A stretch of DNA of 25,870 bases, from contig NZ_JNWQ01000093.1 of the NCBI RefSeq assembly GCF_000716875.1, forward strand, positions 1 to 25,870. Direction: 5' to 3'. The position numbers were made by a program, and so were the translations under genes. Source of the DNA: Streptomyces novaecaesareae. Lineage in GTDB: Bacteria; Actinomycetota; Actinomycetes; Streptomycetales; Streptomycetaceae. Below the pieces are notes generated by a model, which was given only the letters and a program-made list of their open reading frames with translations, was not told where the DNA came from and searched no databases. This document shows positions 16,301 to 25,680 of the stretch, piece by piece (positions within the stretch are counted from its first letter, which is position 1; each line of letters begins with the position of its first letter).

Positions 16301-17517
16301 GCGCCCCGGGCCCCGACGCACCACCGCTCACCCGGGCCCTCAGCCTGTTCGGCACCCTCGGCCCGCAGCACTACCTGCAGCTCCAGGGCCGCCAGGCCGC
16401 CGCCGTCGCCGCCCTGGACGCGGTGGCCGAGAGCGAGCGCGGCGAGGCCTGGCAGGCGCTGCTCGGCGACTCCCTGGTCACCCAGGCCCGCGAGCACCAC
16501 CGCAACCAGGACTGGCGCGAGGCCCTGGACTGCCTCACCCGCGCCCGGGCCGTTCCCGGCGCCGTCCTGCCCGCCGACGCCGCCGCCATCGCCGCCGAGT
16601 CCGGCGTCCGGGCCGCCCGCGCCCTGCTCAAGAACAGCCTGGACGACCAGCCCGGCGCCGCCGAACTCCTGGAGAAGGCCCTGGCGTTGGCCCCCGACGA
16701 CCCCGAGGTCCGGGGCGACCTCGGCGCCACCTACGCCCAGTGGGCCCGCAAGATCAACAACGAGGACAAGGACTACGTCCGCGCCCTCGACCTGCTGCGG
16801 AAAAGCATGGAACTCGCCCCCGGCGACCCGACCGCCCGGCACTTCCTGATCGCCGCCCTCGGCAACCGGGCCGGCCAACTCAGCCACCCCGAAGCCACCG
16901 ACGCCGAACTGGAGGAGGCCGCCGAGGCCTGGCGGTCCCTGATCGCCCTCCAACCCGACCCGGACAACAAACTCGGCCTCGCCTTCGTGCTGCGCCACCT
17001 CGCCCGCTCCGCCGCCTTCGCCGACGACCGCGTCCGCGCGGTGCAGCGGATGGCCGAAGCCCTGGACGCCGACCCGGAGTTCGACGGCGACGCCCGACGC
17101 GAGGCCCCGCGCCGGGTCGGGGTGATGCTCGCCAACCACGTCGTGGACGCCCTGCAGGACAAGCCGTTCACCGCCCAGGCCGCCATGCTGCAGAAGGCCA
17201 AGTCCTACGACGACTCGACCGACATCCGCCGGCTGATGGTCAGCGTCTGGCGCGGCGAGGCCATCGGCCACTACGAGGCCCGCCGCTACGTGGAGGCGAT
17301 CCGGCTGCTGGAGGAGGCGCTCGGCCTCTCCCGCACCCCGGAGGACACCGGAAAGCTGCACCGCGAACTCGGCATCGTCTACGGCTCGTACGCCGTCCAG
17401 CGCGCCAACGCCCGCCAGCTGCGGGAGGCCCGCGAGCTGGCCCGCCAAGCCGTCGAGTACAACCCGGAGGACACCGAGCTGCGCGCCATGCAGCGGCGGA
17501 TCAACTCGCTCTACTGA
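13393..17517 (+). CDS. Membrane-anchored giant TPR protein with Cys/His cluster
   Basis: A 1374-aa protein that opens the chaperone operon. Residues 2-22 are one hydrophobic helix followed by RRR, which predicts a single anchor with the bulk in the cytoplasm. The rest is almost entirely helical, with many Ala-rich TPR-like pairs (for example LEKALALAPDDPEVRGDLGA near 1095 and an A-x-x-Y-N-P-E-D end near 1355). Residues 627-664 form a Cys/His cluster: Cys627, 630, 635, 638, 641, 646, 661 and 664 with His649 and His651, a pattern like a double zinc finger or B-box. TPRs in chaperone systems often dock Hsp70 tails, so a scaffold role is likely (inference). The start is ATG 13393 behind GGGGGA; upstream in-frame sequence is absent. 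Confidence 0.88.
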   Translation: MALLAVLLIVVALAGATTVVLVRRRTPPDAEAVAKALATAAERLAAGKAAQARRRYARLAGQLASGPEELRPQRGLALLGQAEATIPTGDQQATLALHREAFPLLADPARQLPRWSLRRLAEEHIQAPDGDLAPPLAFLQATAAGAEPGEEADTAARTLDWLQHRCRTGAVGQREDTTARALAALPGRDWPVLARAALLRDTDRAAEAEALLAATAPGGSGELWFRWGAQLYTLHRDEPAVTAFDEALRRGPGEPSPWGRGPALRTDTLLFRGLARQRLGATGPAWSDLAAATVETPTDPRPRYALGRLALLLGADDQAREQFTAALTVQPSFAPARFGLALVHERAERPVEAAADYRTGLGHAPDWRPARIRLGAALLAAGQPAEAEPVLRAEADTEPGTRWTTIAAFHHGLALARTDDPAGALARWEPLDDEDLRERRALARDRLARTRLAADPAAARELWQRAAAEHPAAPGYRAALREAALREAAHLLVTGRDRPEQRERATAALALADTLPGALTHRQARLRAALALADGTPEPVTALLDAGSGLRDRYHLAAVALLAGRPAQTIALLGPPDPAGDPATARLRALLAERAGNWAVALDWYRHFLTAGAVTAQPVGDRAVADCAVCDRPACGACGGCGREACTDHLHTPEGAGSPRCVRCTGPALRAVLDCARRAGTPEQAEPVLAGWAAALGDGPAAAPVRLDLALLRAELGRLDEALADLPPDATTLRTAVLVRRAGAALAADRPGHAAGDLRQALALTPGHPQAAGALVLLAEHEAHQHAVDGRHREAWEAYRALLLQDPAHPRLLHALGLAGYRLASAGDIPDGPGPFDDEVWAWTLGCLVAALYQPELWAESARTTGRTAEPQRLAAARTGLIDRLRDDLRSLDRAAGRGGDEVTAWTLRLGMEAHSADAFAQEDVRITLPGRPARRLTAGPTLDRLLRAEPGPTAWAEAFDRAVRAWRQSAPGPDAPPLTRALSLFGTLGPQHYLQLQGRQAAAVAALDAVAESERGEAWQALLGDSLVTQAREHHRNQDWREALDCLTRARAVPGAVLPADAAAIAAESGVRAARALLKNSLDDQPGAAELLEKALALAPDDPEVRGDLGATYAQWARKINNEDKDYVRALDLLRKSMELAPGDPTARHFLIAALGNRAGQLSHPEATDAELEEAAEAWRSLIALQPDPDNKLGLAFVLRHLARSAAFADDRVRAVQRMAEALDADPEFDGDARREAPRRVGVMLANHVVDALQDKPFTAQAAMLQKAKSYDDSTDIRRLMVSVWRGEAIGHYEARRYVEAIRLLEEALGLSRTPEDTGKLHRELGIVYGSYAVQRANARQLREARELARQAVEYNPEDTELRAMQRRINSLY

Positions 17518-17542
17518 CGGCAACCGCACGGCAGTTGCCGTC
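17516..17542 (+). terminator. Hairpin overlapping the TPR stop codon
   Basis: GACGGCAAC and GTTGCCGTC form a perfect 9-bp stem with a 9-nt loop, starting at the last two bases of the stop codon. It lies inside the operon, so it may be a leaky terminator or mRNA-stability element that sets the ratio of the TPR protein to the chaperone genes. Confidence 0.5.
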
Positions 17543-17600
17543 GTCCTTCAGCCGTAGACCTGTCGCCGATTCGCCGTTCCAGCCGCAGTTTCGCCGCTTC

Positions 17601-17636
17601 GCCGTTCCAGCCGCCGTTCCAGCCGCTGTTCCAGTC
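17601..17636 (+). repeat. Three tandem 12-bp repeats
   Basis: GCCGTTCCAGCC twice (17601, 17613), then GCTGTTCCAGTC (17625). A further partial copy lies at 17573-17584. The repeats lie in the 144-nt spacer before the J-domain-like gene and end 5 nt before its GAGGAGA ribosome site. Confidence 0.8.
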
Positions 17637-17661
17637 GCCGTGAGGAGAGAGACCGCCCGCC

Positions 17662-18087
17662 ATGCCACTGCACGAACCGTCGCCGTACGAGGTCCTGGGC
17701 ATCCCGCTCACGGCCGGCGTGCGCGAGATCAACCTCGCCGTCGGACCGGCGATGAAGACGGGGCGCTACACCCGCCAGCAGATCCAGGAGGCCGCAGCGC
17801 TGCTGCGCAACCCGGACCGGCGGCTGGAGTCCGACCTCCAACAGCCCCTCCCGCCGGAGCCGGTGGGCCAGGCCGCCGACCTGCTCGCCCCCGCGCTCGC
17901 CGAACCGCTGCTGGTGATCGAGCGCCCGCCGCTGCCGCCCGCCTCCGCCCTGCCGGCGCTGCACCGCGCCGAACTGGCCGCCGACTACGCCGACCCGGCC
18001 CCGTCCGGCGCCGACCCCGAACCCCCCGTCCCCGCCCGCTACGCGGCCGACCTGTCCGTCCTGCCGCAGATCGAGGTCCCCGAATGA
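17662..18087 (+). CDS. J-domain-like protein lacking HPD
   Basis: A 141-aa protein. Its first 60 residues resemble a J-domain: SPYEVLGIPLTAGVREIN matches J helix I and the start of helix II, and AALLRNPDRRLESDL matches the helix III/IV end of DnaJ proteins. The HPD tripeptide that triggers Hsp70 ATP hydrolysis is absent; the expected loop reads KTGRYT. The remainder is Pro/Ala-rich and probably disordered. The start is ATG 17662 with GAGGAGA at 17642-17648. Its stop overlaps the GrpE-like start by ATGA, and the partner Hsp70 follows. I infer a degenerate J-like adaptor that may hold rather than stimulate Hsp70; the fold assignment is moderate. Confidence 0.72.
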   Translation: MPLHEPSPYEVLGIPLTAGVREINLAVGPAMKTGRYTRQQIQEAAALLRNPDRRLESDLQQPLPPEPVGQAADLLAPALAEPLLVIERPPLPPASALPALHRAELAADYADPAPSGADPEPPVPARYAADLSVLPQIEVPE

Positions 18088-18809
18088 CCGACGCACCGAC
18101 CGCACCGCTGCTCGACGGCCACCGGCGGCTGGAGATCCCGCCGGGGGTCGAGGAGGTCGACCTGGAGCGGAAGTTCGGCCAACTGCTCTTCCGGGCCTCC
18201 CTGCTGGGGAGCAAGCTGACGGAGCAGCGGCAGGCCGCCCGGGCCGAGCAGCGCGAACTGCTGGGCATCCTGGTCGAGGTGGACGACGCGCTCGCCGCCC
18301 TCGGCCTCGACGGCGAGCTGGCGGCGCTCGGGCGGGGCGCCGGCATCGAGGCCACCCGGCGGCGGCTGCTCGGGCAGCTCGCCAAGGCCAAGGTCCGCCC
18401 GATGCGGCTGGAGGGCATGACGGCGGACCCGGACCTCACCGAGATCGTCGGGACGGAGTTCCGGCCCGGGGTGGCGCCGGAGACGGTGGTGCGGACGGTG
18501 CTCACCGGGTTCTTCTGGGAGGACGAGGTGCTGCGCCGGGCCCAAGTGGTCGTCGCCGCACCGGAGTCGGGGCAGCAGTGGGCGCTGCCCGCGGTCGGCG
18601 GCGAGAGCGCGTTGCCGGAGTCGACGCCCGAGGCGACACCCGAGCCGAAGCCCGACCAGGACGAAGCCGCCGCGCACGACGCCGCTGCGCCCGAAGCCGT
18701 CAAGCCCGAAGCCGCCGCGCCGGCCACCCGCGCCCAGCCCAAGACGGCCCCGCCCCGGGCCCGCCGTAAGGGCGCCGTCGCGGGCAAGCTGGCCAAGCGC
18801 AAGAAGTAG
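18084..18809 (+). CDS. GrpE-like nucleotide exchange factor with basic tail
   Basis: A 241-aa protein. Residues about 25-80 are a coiled-coil-like helix (ERKFGQLLFRASLLGSKLTE) leading to EVDDALAALG. Residues about 100-165 resemble the GrpE beta-domain, which opens the Hsp70 nucleotide cleft: IVGTEFRPGVAPETVVRTVL followed by GFFWEDEVLRRAQVVVA, where GrpE has a T-V-V-E-V-L-x-x-G-Y ... L-R-P-A-x-V pattern. The tail (about 175-241) is low-complexity Glu/Pro/Ala ending in a basic stretch (RRKGAVAGKLAKRKK). ATG 18084 overlaps the preceding stop. Exchange factor for the Hsp70 encoded next is the natural inference. The tail is unusual for GrpE and could bind acidic partners or nucleic acid. Confidence 0.78.
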   Translation: MTDAPTAPLLDGHRRLEIPPGVEEVDLERKFGQLLFRASLLGSKLTEQRQAARAEQRELLGILVEVDDALAALGLDGELAALGRGAGIEATRRRLLGQLAKAKVRPMRLEGMTADPDLTEIVGTEFRPGVAPETVVRTVLTGFFWEDEVLRRAQVVVAAPESGQQWALPAVGGESALPESTPEATPEPKPDQDEAAAHDAAAPEAVKPEAAAPATRAQPKTAPPRARRKGAVAGKLAKRKK

Positions 18810-18840
18810 CCAGGACCACGAGGGGCAAGAGGGGAACGAC

Positions 18841-21407
<2,567 letters not shown>

Positions 21408-21411
<4 letters not shown>

Positions 21412-21725
21412 GCGCCGTGACCGACCCGGAGGTGTCCTGCCCGCTGTGCAGGGTCGCGGCGGACCGCCAGAGCCTGTGCTGCCCGTCCTGCCGGGAGGAC
21501 CTGTCGGTGCTGTTCCGGCTGCGTTACGCCGGTCGGATCGACTACAACCGGGCGCTCGACGCGCTGGACGCCGGGGACACGGCCACCGCGCTGCTGCGGC
21601 TGCACAGTGCGCTGGAGGCCGAGCCCGGCCTGGACCCGGCTCGTGAGCTGCTGGAATCACTGAGCGTGGCCGGGCCCGGCGGGGCCGTGCCGGCGGGGCG
21701 GGAGGGCGACACGCCCTCTGAATGA
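21408..21725 (+). CDS. Small zinc-ribbon protein with TPR-like tail
   Basis: A 105-aa protein. Cys11, Cys14, Cys25 and Cys28 form one zinc ribbon with the same CX2C-X10-CX2C spacing as the four in the Hsp70 encoded just upstream. Residues about 38-85 read as a TPR-like helical pair ([20 protein letters not shown], then [18 protein letters not shown]). ATG 21408 lies in the stop of the Hsp70 gene (ATGA overlap), so the two are translationally coupled and probably made in fixed proportion. An adaptor linking the chaperone to the TPR scaffold is inferred. No terminator is visible before the chaplin gene 93 nt downstream. Confidence 0.85.
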
Positions 21726-21770
21726 CCAATCCGGACGCTCCCGGCCTGCCGTCGAGTTCGATCGGTGCGA

Positions 21771-21785
21771 GTGTGACTGTCACAC
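21771..21785. promoter_or_regulatory. Palindrome upstream of the chaplin gene
   Basis: GTGTGAC-T-GTCACAC, perfect 7-bp arms around one base, 34 nt before the chaplin start. It does not fit the published BldD pattern well. An operator is likely, but the regulator is unknown. Confidence 0.45.
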
Positions 21786-21818
21786 GGAATTCCGCCGCCC
21801 TCACAAGGAGTGACGCAA

Positions 21819-22058
21819 ATGCGTATTCGCACCTACCTCGCCGCCACGGCCGTCGCCGCGGTGTGCGTCCTGGCCGGTGCCGGTACCGCCGCCGCCGGCA
21901 GTGCCACCGCCAACGGTGTCGCCTTCGGCTCGCCGGGTTTCCTGTCCGGCAACCAGATCCAGTTCCCGATCAACTTCGAGGCCAATGTCTGCGGCAACTC
22001 GTTCGGCCCCGGCTCGCTCGTGAACCCGGCCTTCGCCAACACCTGCATCAACGGGTGA
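21819..22058 (+). CDS. Short chaplin
   Basis: A 79-aa secreted protein. Residues 1-29 are a signal peptide ending in AGTAAA. The mature part is one chaplin domain: [20 protein letters not shown], then [19 protein letters not shown], with the two conserved Cys and the N-P-A-F-x-N-x-C-x-N end. Chaplins are surface-active, amyloid-forming proteins that coat aerial hyphae and spores of streptomycetes. The usual Q-V-P-V-H-V-P strand reads QFPINFEAN, so this is a divergent member. The start is ATG 21819 behind AAGGAG (GTG 21810 is inside the ribosome site). It has no sortase tail, so it belongs to the short class (ChpD-H type). A very strong terminator follows. Confidence 0.92.
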   Translation: MRIRTYLAATAVAAVCVLAGAGTAAAGSATANGVAFGSPGFLSGNQIQFPINFEANVCGNSFGPGSLVNPAFANTCING

Positions 22059-22061
22059 CCC

Positions 22062-22107
22062 CGGCGCTGGGGCCGCCCGTCGAGCACGACGGGCGGCCCC
22101 AGCGCCG
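22062..22107 (+). terminator. Chaplin terminator, 21-bp stem
   Basis: Perfect 21-bp inverted repeat (arms 22062-22082 and 22087-22107) with an AGCA tetraloop, starting 3 nt after the stop codon. It is the longest perfect hairpin I see in the window. Confidence 0.9.
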
Positions 22108-22142
22108 TGCTCGCACCGCGCCCGTGCCGTGCCCTGCCGCGA

Positions 22143-22193
22143 CACCCCCGTTCGGGGGTGGCGGTACGGCCGCGGGGCCGGGACCATGGTCCC
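22143..22193. promoter_or_regulatory. Hairpin and palindrome before the acyl-CoA synthetase gene
   Basis: CACCCCC-GTTC-GGGGGTG (22143-22160) and the 14-bp palindrome GGGACCATGGTCCC (22180-22193) lie in the leader or promoter region, 33 nt or more before GTG 22226. An operator or 5' leader structure is possible. Confidence 0.35.
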
Positions 22194-22225
22194 CGACCCG
22201 CACCGCCGTACCCAGGAGTCAGACC

Positions 22226-23866
22226 GTGCCGACCACGCCGACCCCGCCCAGCCACGCCTCCGGCACCTCCGACGTCCCGCTGCTCGGCGACACCATCGGG
22301 GAGAACCTCGACCGCGCGGTCCGCGCCTTCCCCGACCGCGACGCCCTGGTCGACTGCCCCACCGCCCGCCGCTGGACGTACGCCGAACTCGCCGCCGACG
22401 TCGACGCCCTGGCCCTCGGCCTGCTGGAACTCGGCATCGCCAAGGGCGACCGGGTCGGCATCTGGGCCCCCAACTGCGCCGAGTGGACCCTCACCCAGTA
22501 CGCCACCGCCAAGCTCGGAGCGATCCTGGTCACGGTCAACCCCGCCTACCGCGCACACGAGTTGGAGTACGTGCTGAACCAGGCCGGGATCCGGCTGCTG
22601 GTCGCCGCCGAACGCTTCAAGACCTCCGACTACGCCGCGATGATCGAGGAAGTCCGGCCGCGCTGCCCCGAGTTGGAGCGCGTACTGCTGACCGGCAGCC
22701 CCGCCTGGGACGAGGTGCTGGCCGCCGGCCGTCGGGCCGACCAGGCCCTGCGTGCGGAATTCGCCCGACGCCAGGGCGAGTTGGCCCCCGAGGACCCGAT
22801 CAACATCCAGTACACCTCGGGGACCACCGGGTTCCCCAAGGGCGCGACCCTGTCCCACCACAACATCCTCAACAACGGGTACTTCGTCGGCGAGCTGCTC
22901 AACTACACCGAGCAGGACCGGATCTGCATCCCCGTGCCGTTCTACCACTGCTTCGGCATGGTGATGGGCAACCTCGCCGCCATCTCGCACGGCGCCTGCA
23001 CCGTCATCCCCGCCCCGTCCTTCGAGCCCGGCGCCACCCTGGCCGCCGTCGCCGCCGAGCGCTGCACCTCGCTGTACGGCGTGCCGACCATGTTCATCGC
23101 CGAACTCGCCGACCCCGACTTCGAACGCCACGACCTCACCAGCCTGCGCACCGGCATCATGGCGGGCTCGCCCTGCCCGAGCGAGGTGATGAAGGAGGTC
23201 ATCGAGCGGATGGGCATGGCCGAGGTATCCATCTGCTACGGCATGACCGAGACCTCGCCGGTCTCCACCCAGACCCGCGTCGACGACCCGGTCGAGCGCC
23301 GGGTCTCCACCGTCGGCCGGGTCGGGCCGCACCTGGAGGTCAAGGTCGTCGACCCGGCCACCGGCCGCACCGTGCCGCGCGGCGAACCGGGCGAGCTGTG
23401 CACCCGCGGCTACTCCGTCATGCTCGGCTACTGGAACGAACCCGAGCGCACCGCCGAAGCCGTCGACGGCGACCGCTGGATGCACACCGGGGACCTCGCG
23501 GTGATGGACGAGGACGGGTACCTCGCCATCACCGGGCGGATCAAGGACATGGTCATCCGCGGCGGCGAGAACCTCTACCCGCGCGAGATCGAGGAGTTCC
23601 TGCACAGCCACCCGGACATCCTCGACGTCCAGGTCATCGGCGTCCCCGACGCCCGGTACGGGGAGGAGCTGATGGCCTGGGTGCGGATGCGCGCGGGCGC
23701 CGAGCCGCTCACCGCCGAGGCCGTCCGCAGCTACTGCGCGGGCCGGCTCGCGCACTTCAAGATCCCGCGCTACGTGCACGTGGTCGAGGAGTTCCCGATG
23801 ACGGTCACCGGGAAGATCCGCAAGGTCGAGATGCGGGAGGCGGCCCTGCGGATCCTGGGGCTCTGA
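22226..23866 (+). CDS. AMP-forming acyl-CoA synthetase (FadD/ACSF2-like)
   Basis: A 546-aa adenylate-forming enzyme that activates a carboxylic acid with ATP and CoA. The P-loop-like motif is [11 protein letters not shown] (196-206). Other motifs are [31 protein letters not shown] and [20 protein letters not shown]; the catalytic Lys530 lies in TGKIRK near the C-terminus. The [14 protein letters not shown] segment resembles medium- and long-chain fatty acyl-CoA synthetases of the ACSF2 group, but chain length cannot be told from sequence. The start is GTG 22226 with AGGAG at 22214-22218. The open frame upstream crosses the chaplin gene and is not coding. It is a single-gene unit, 88 nt before the permease. 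Confidence 0.94.
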   Translation: MPTTPTPPSHASGTSDVPLLGDTIGENLDRAVRAFPDRDALVDCPTARRWTYAELAADVDALALGLLELGIAKGDRVGIWAPNCAEWTLTQYATAKLGAILVTVNPAYRAHELEYVLNQAGIRLLVAAERFKTSDYAAMIEEVRPRCPELERVLLTGSPAWDEVLAAGRRADQALRAEFARRQGELAPEDPINIQYTSGTTGFPKGATLSHHNILNNGYFVGELLNYTEQDRICIPVPFYHCFGMVMGNLAAISHGACTVIPAPSFEPGATLAAVAAERCTSLYGVPTMFIAELADPDFERHDLTSLRTGIMAGSPCPSEVMKEVIERMGMAEVSICYGMTETSPVSTQTRVDDPVERRVSTVGRVGPHLEVKVVDPATGRTVPRGEPGELCTRGYSVMLGYWNEPERTAEAVDGDRWMHTGDLAVMDEDGYLAITGRIKDMVIRGGENLYPREIEEFLHSHPDILDVQVIGVPDARYGEELMAWVRMRAGAEPLTAEAVRSYCAGRLAHFKIPRYVHVVEEFPMTVTGKIRKVEMREAALRILGL

Positions 23867-23884
23867 CTTCCGCTCCCCTGTCCG

Positions 23885-23915
23885 TTCACCTGCGTTCCGC
23901 TCGCTCCGGTATCGT
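23885..23915 (+). promoter_or_regulatory. Candidate promoter of the permease gene
   Basis: TTCACC (23885-23890) and TATCGT (23910-23915), 19 nt apart; the -10 fits TANNNT. The -35 lies inside a 16-mer also found, inverted, upstream of the kinase gene. Confidence 0.4.
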
Positions 23916-23954
23916 GCACCGTCGTTCGAGCCCACCGGGGAGAGGTGCAGGTCG

Positions 23955-25208
23955 ATGAGTACGTCTCCGGGGGAGCTGCGGCGGCACCTGGGTGTGTTCG
24001 ACGCCGTGGTGATCGGGCTGGGCTCGATGGTCGGTGCGGGTGTGTTCGCCGCGATGGCGCCCGCGGCGGCCGCCACCGGCTCCGGGCTGCTCGTCGGGCT
24101 GGCGCTGGCCGGCGTGGTGGCCTACTGCAACGCGACCTCCTCCGCCCGGCTCGCCGCCCGCTACCCGCAGTCCGGCGGCACCTACGTCTACGGCCGGGAG
24201 CGGCTCGGCGCGTTCTGGGGCTACCTCGCCGGGTGGGCGTTCGTCGTCGGCAAGACCGCCTCGTGCGCGGCGATGGCGCTCACCGTCGGCTCCTACGTGT
24301 GGCCGGCCCAGGCGCACGCCGTCGCGGTCGCCGCGGTCGTGGCCCTGACGGCCGTCGACTACGTCGGCGTGCAGAAGGCGGCCCGGCTGACCAGGGCGAT
24401 CGTCGCCGTCGTCCTGGCCGTGCTGGCCGCCGTCGTCACCGCCTGCCTGGCCGGCGGCCGGGCCGACACCGGCCGCTGGGCGGTCGGCACCGACGCCGGG
24501 TTCCACGGCGTCCTGCAGGCCGCCGGGCTGCTGTTCTTCGCCTTCGCCGGGTACGCCCGCATCGCCACCCTCGGGGAGGAGGTCCGCGACCCGCGGCGGA
24601 CGATCCCCCGGGCGATCCCGCTCGCGCTCGGCATCACCATGGTCGTCTACACGGCCGTCGCGCTCGCCGCCCTGGCCGTCCTCGGCCCCGAACGCCTCGC
24701 CCACTCCGGGGCGCCGCTGGCCGACGCGGCCCGGGCGGCCGGGGCGCCCGGCCTCGTCCCGGTGGTGCGCGCCGGGGCCGCGGTCGCCGCCCTCGGCTCG
24801 CTGCTCGCGCTGATCCTGGGCGTCTCCCGCACCACCCTCGCGATGGCCCGGGACCGGCACCTGCCACGGGCCCTCGCCGCCGTCCACCCCCGCTTCGGCG
24901 TCCCGCACCGCGCCGAACTCGCCGTCGGTGCGGTGGTCGCCGTGGTCGCGGCCGTCGGCGACGTGCGCGGCGCGATCGGCTTCTCCTCCTTCGGCGTGCT
25001 CGCCTACTACGCGGTCGCCAACGCCTCCGCCTGGACCCTCACCCCCGCCGAGGGCCGCCCGCCGAGGCTCGTCCCGATCGTCGGCACGGCCGGCTGCCTG
25101 GCCCTGGCGTTCGCCCTCCCGGCGGACTCCGTCCTCCGGGGCGCCACGGTGCTGGCGCTCGGCGCGGCCGCGTACGGCGTCCGCCAGGGCCTCGCCCGTC
25201 GAGCCTGA
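23955..25208 (+). CDS. APC-superfamily amino-acid permease
   Basis: A 417-aa membrane transporter of the amino acid-polyamine-organocation superfamily. The first helix carries the family motif GLGSMVGAGVF (near residue 22), where the unwound G-x-G region binds the substrate amino group. About 11-12 hydrophobic segments follow, with the short SGGTYVYGRERLG loop after helix 2 that is typical of basic and cationic amino-acid transporters such as YfnA/CAT-like proteins. The C-terminal hydrophobic part is a little shorter than in 12-helix relatives. The start is ATG 23955 with GGGGAGAGG. The substrate is not predictable. A terminator lies 23 nt after the stop. Confidence 0.92.
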   Translation: MSTSPGELRRHLGVFDAVVIGLGSMVGAGVFAAMAPAAAATGSGLLVGLALAGVVAYCNATSSARLAARYPQSGGTYVYGRERLGAFWGYLAGWAFVVGKTASCAAMALTVGSYVWPAQAHAVAVAAVVALTAVDYVGVQKAARLTRAIVAVVLAVLAAVVTACLAGGRADTGRWAVGTDAGFHGVLQAAGLLFFAFAGYARIATLGEEVRDPRRTIPRAIPLALGITMVVYTAVALAALAVLGPERLAHSGAPLADAARAAGAPGLVPVVRAGAAVAALGSLLALILGVSRTTLAMARDRHLPRALAAVHPRFGVPHRAELAVGAVVAVVAAVGDVRGAIGFSSFGVLAYYAVANASAWTLTPAEGRPPRLVPIVGTAGCLALAFALPADSVLRGATVLALGAAAYGVRQGLARRA

Positions 25209-25231
25209 GCGGCCCGTGAAAGCCGAATGAC

Positions 25232-25261
25232 GGCCGGCGAGGACTCGCGTTCTCGCCGGCC
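25232..25261. terminator. Bidirectional hairpin terminator
   Basis: Perfect 10-bp inverted repeat (arms 25232-25241 and 25252-25261, 10-nt loop) between the convergent permease and YccF genes. Confidence 0.78.
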
Positions 25262-25278
25262 GCCGGTGTGCGTGGACG

Positions 25279-25680
25279 TCAGCGGGCGCCCCACGCCTGG
25301 TCGGTGGGGACGACCTCGCGGCCGAGCGGCATGAGGGAGATCGGGATCATCTTGAGGTTCGCCCAGCCGAACGGGATCCCGATGATCGACAGGAACAGCG
25401 GAATGCTGGTGATCAGGTGCCCGAGCGCCAGCCACCACCCCGCGAAGACCAGCCAGATCACGTTGCCGACACACGACGCCGCCCCGGCACCGGGCTTCTC
25501 CACGGTGGTCCGCCCGAACGGCCAGAGAATGAAGCCGGCAATTCGGAACGACGCAATGCCGAACGGAATGGTAATCACGAGCAGGCAGCAGATGATTCCC
25601 GCAACCGCATAGGCAATCGCCATCCAGATGCCGCAGAAAAGCAACCAAATGACATTGAGAACGAATTTGAGCACCGTCAT
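25279..25680 (-). CDS. YccF-domain membrane protein
   Basis: A 133-aa inner-membrane protein with two copies of the YccF motif: NVIWLLFCGIWMAIAY ... ITIPFGIASFRIAGF ... LWPFGR (about 8-58) and NVIWLVFAGWWLALGH ... IGIPFGWANLKM ... LMPLGR (about 74-122). Four hydrophobic helices are likely. YccF proteins are widespread, and their function is unknown. The start is ATG 25680 with AGAAGG upstream on the minus strand; the frame is open beyond it but is Arg/Gly-rich and unlike protein. The 5' half uses many A/T-ending codons (for example AAT, GGA, ATT), unlike the 3' half and the neighbouring genes. The C-terminal tail is short and polar. Confidence 0.93.
   Translation of the reverse strand: MTVLKFVLNVIWLLFCGIWMAIAYAVAGIICCLLVITIPFGIASFRIAGFILWPFGRTTVEKPGAGAASCVGNVIWLVFAGWWLALGHLITSIPLFLSIIGIPFGWANLKMIPISLMPLGREVVPTDQAWGAR

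Noticed and set aside
15364..17529. A 721-aa minus-strand frame opposite the TPR gene
   Set aside because: Low-complexity Gly/Ala/Val-rich translation with no domain. The TPR frame shows the coding wobble bias.
17543..17661. Tandem repeats as a CRISPR array
   Set aside because: The 12-bp units abut without spacers and are only three in number.
15963..18083. Long 5' extension of the GrpE-like frame
   Set aside because: It reads through the TPR gene and J-like gene in another frame with Arg/Pro-rich noise. The ATGA overlap at 18084 gives the natural start.
22180..22193. GGGACCATGGTCCC as a firm operator
   Set aside because: A 14-bp palindrome in GC-rich DNA next to a hairpin is weak evidence, so it is only listed as a possible leader element.
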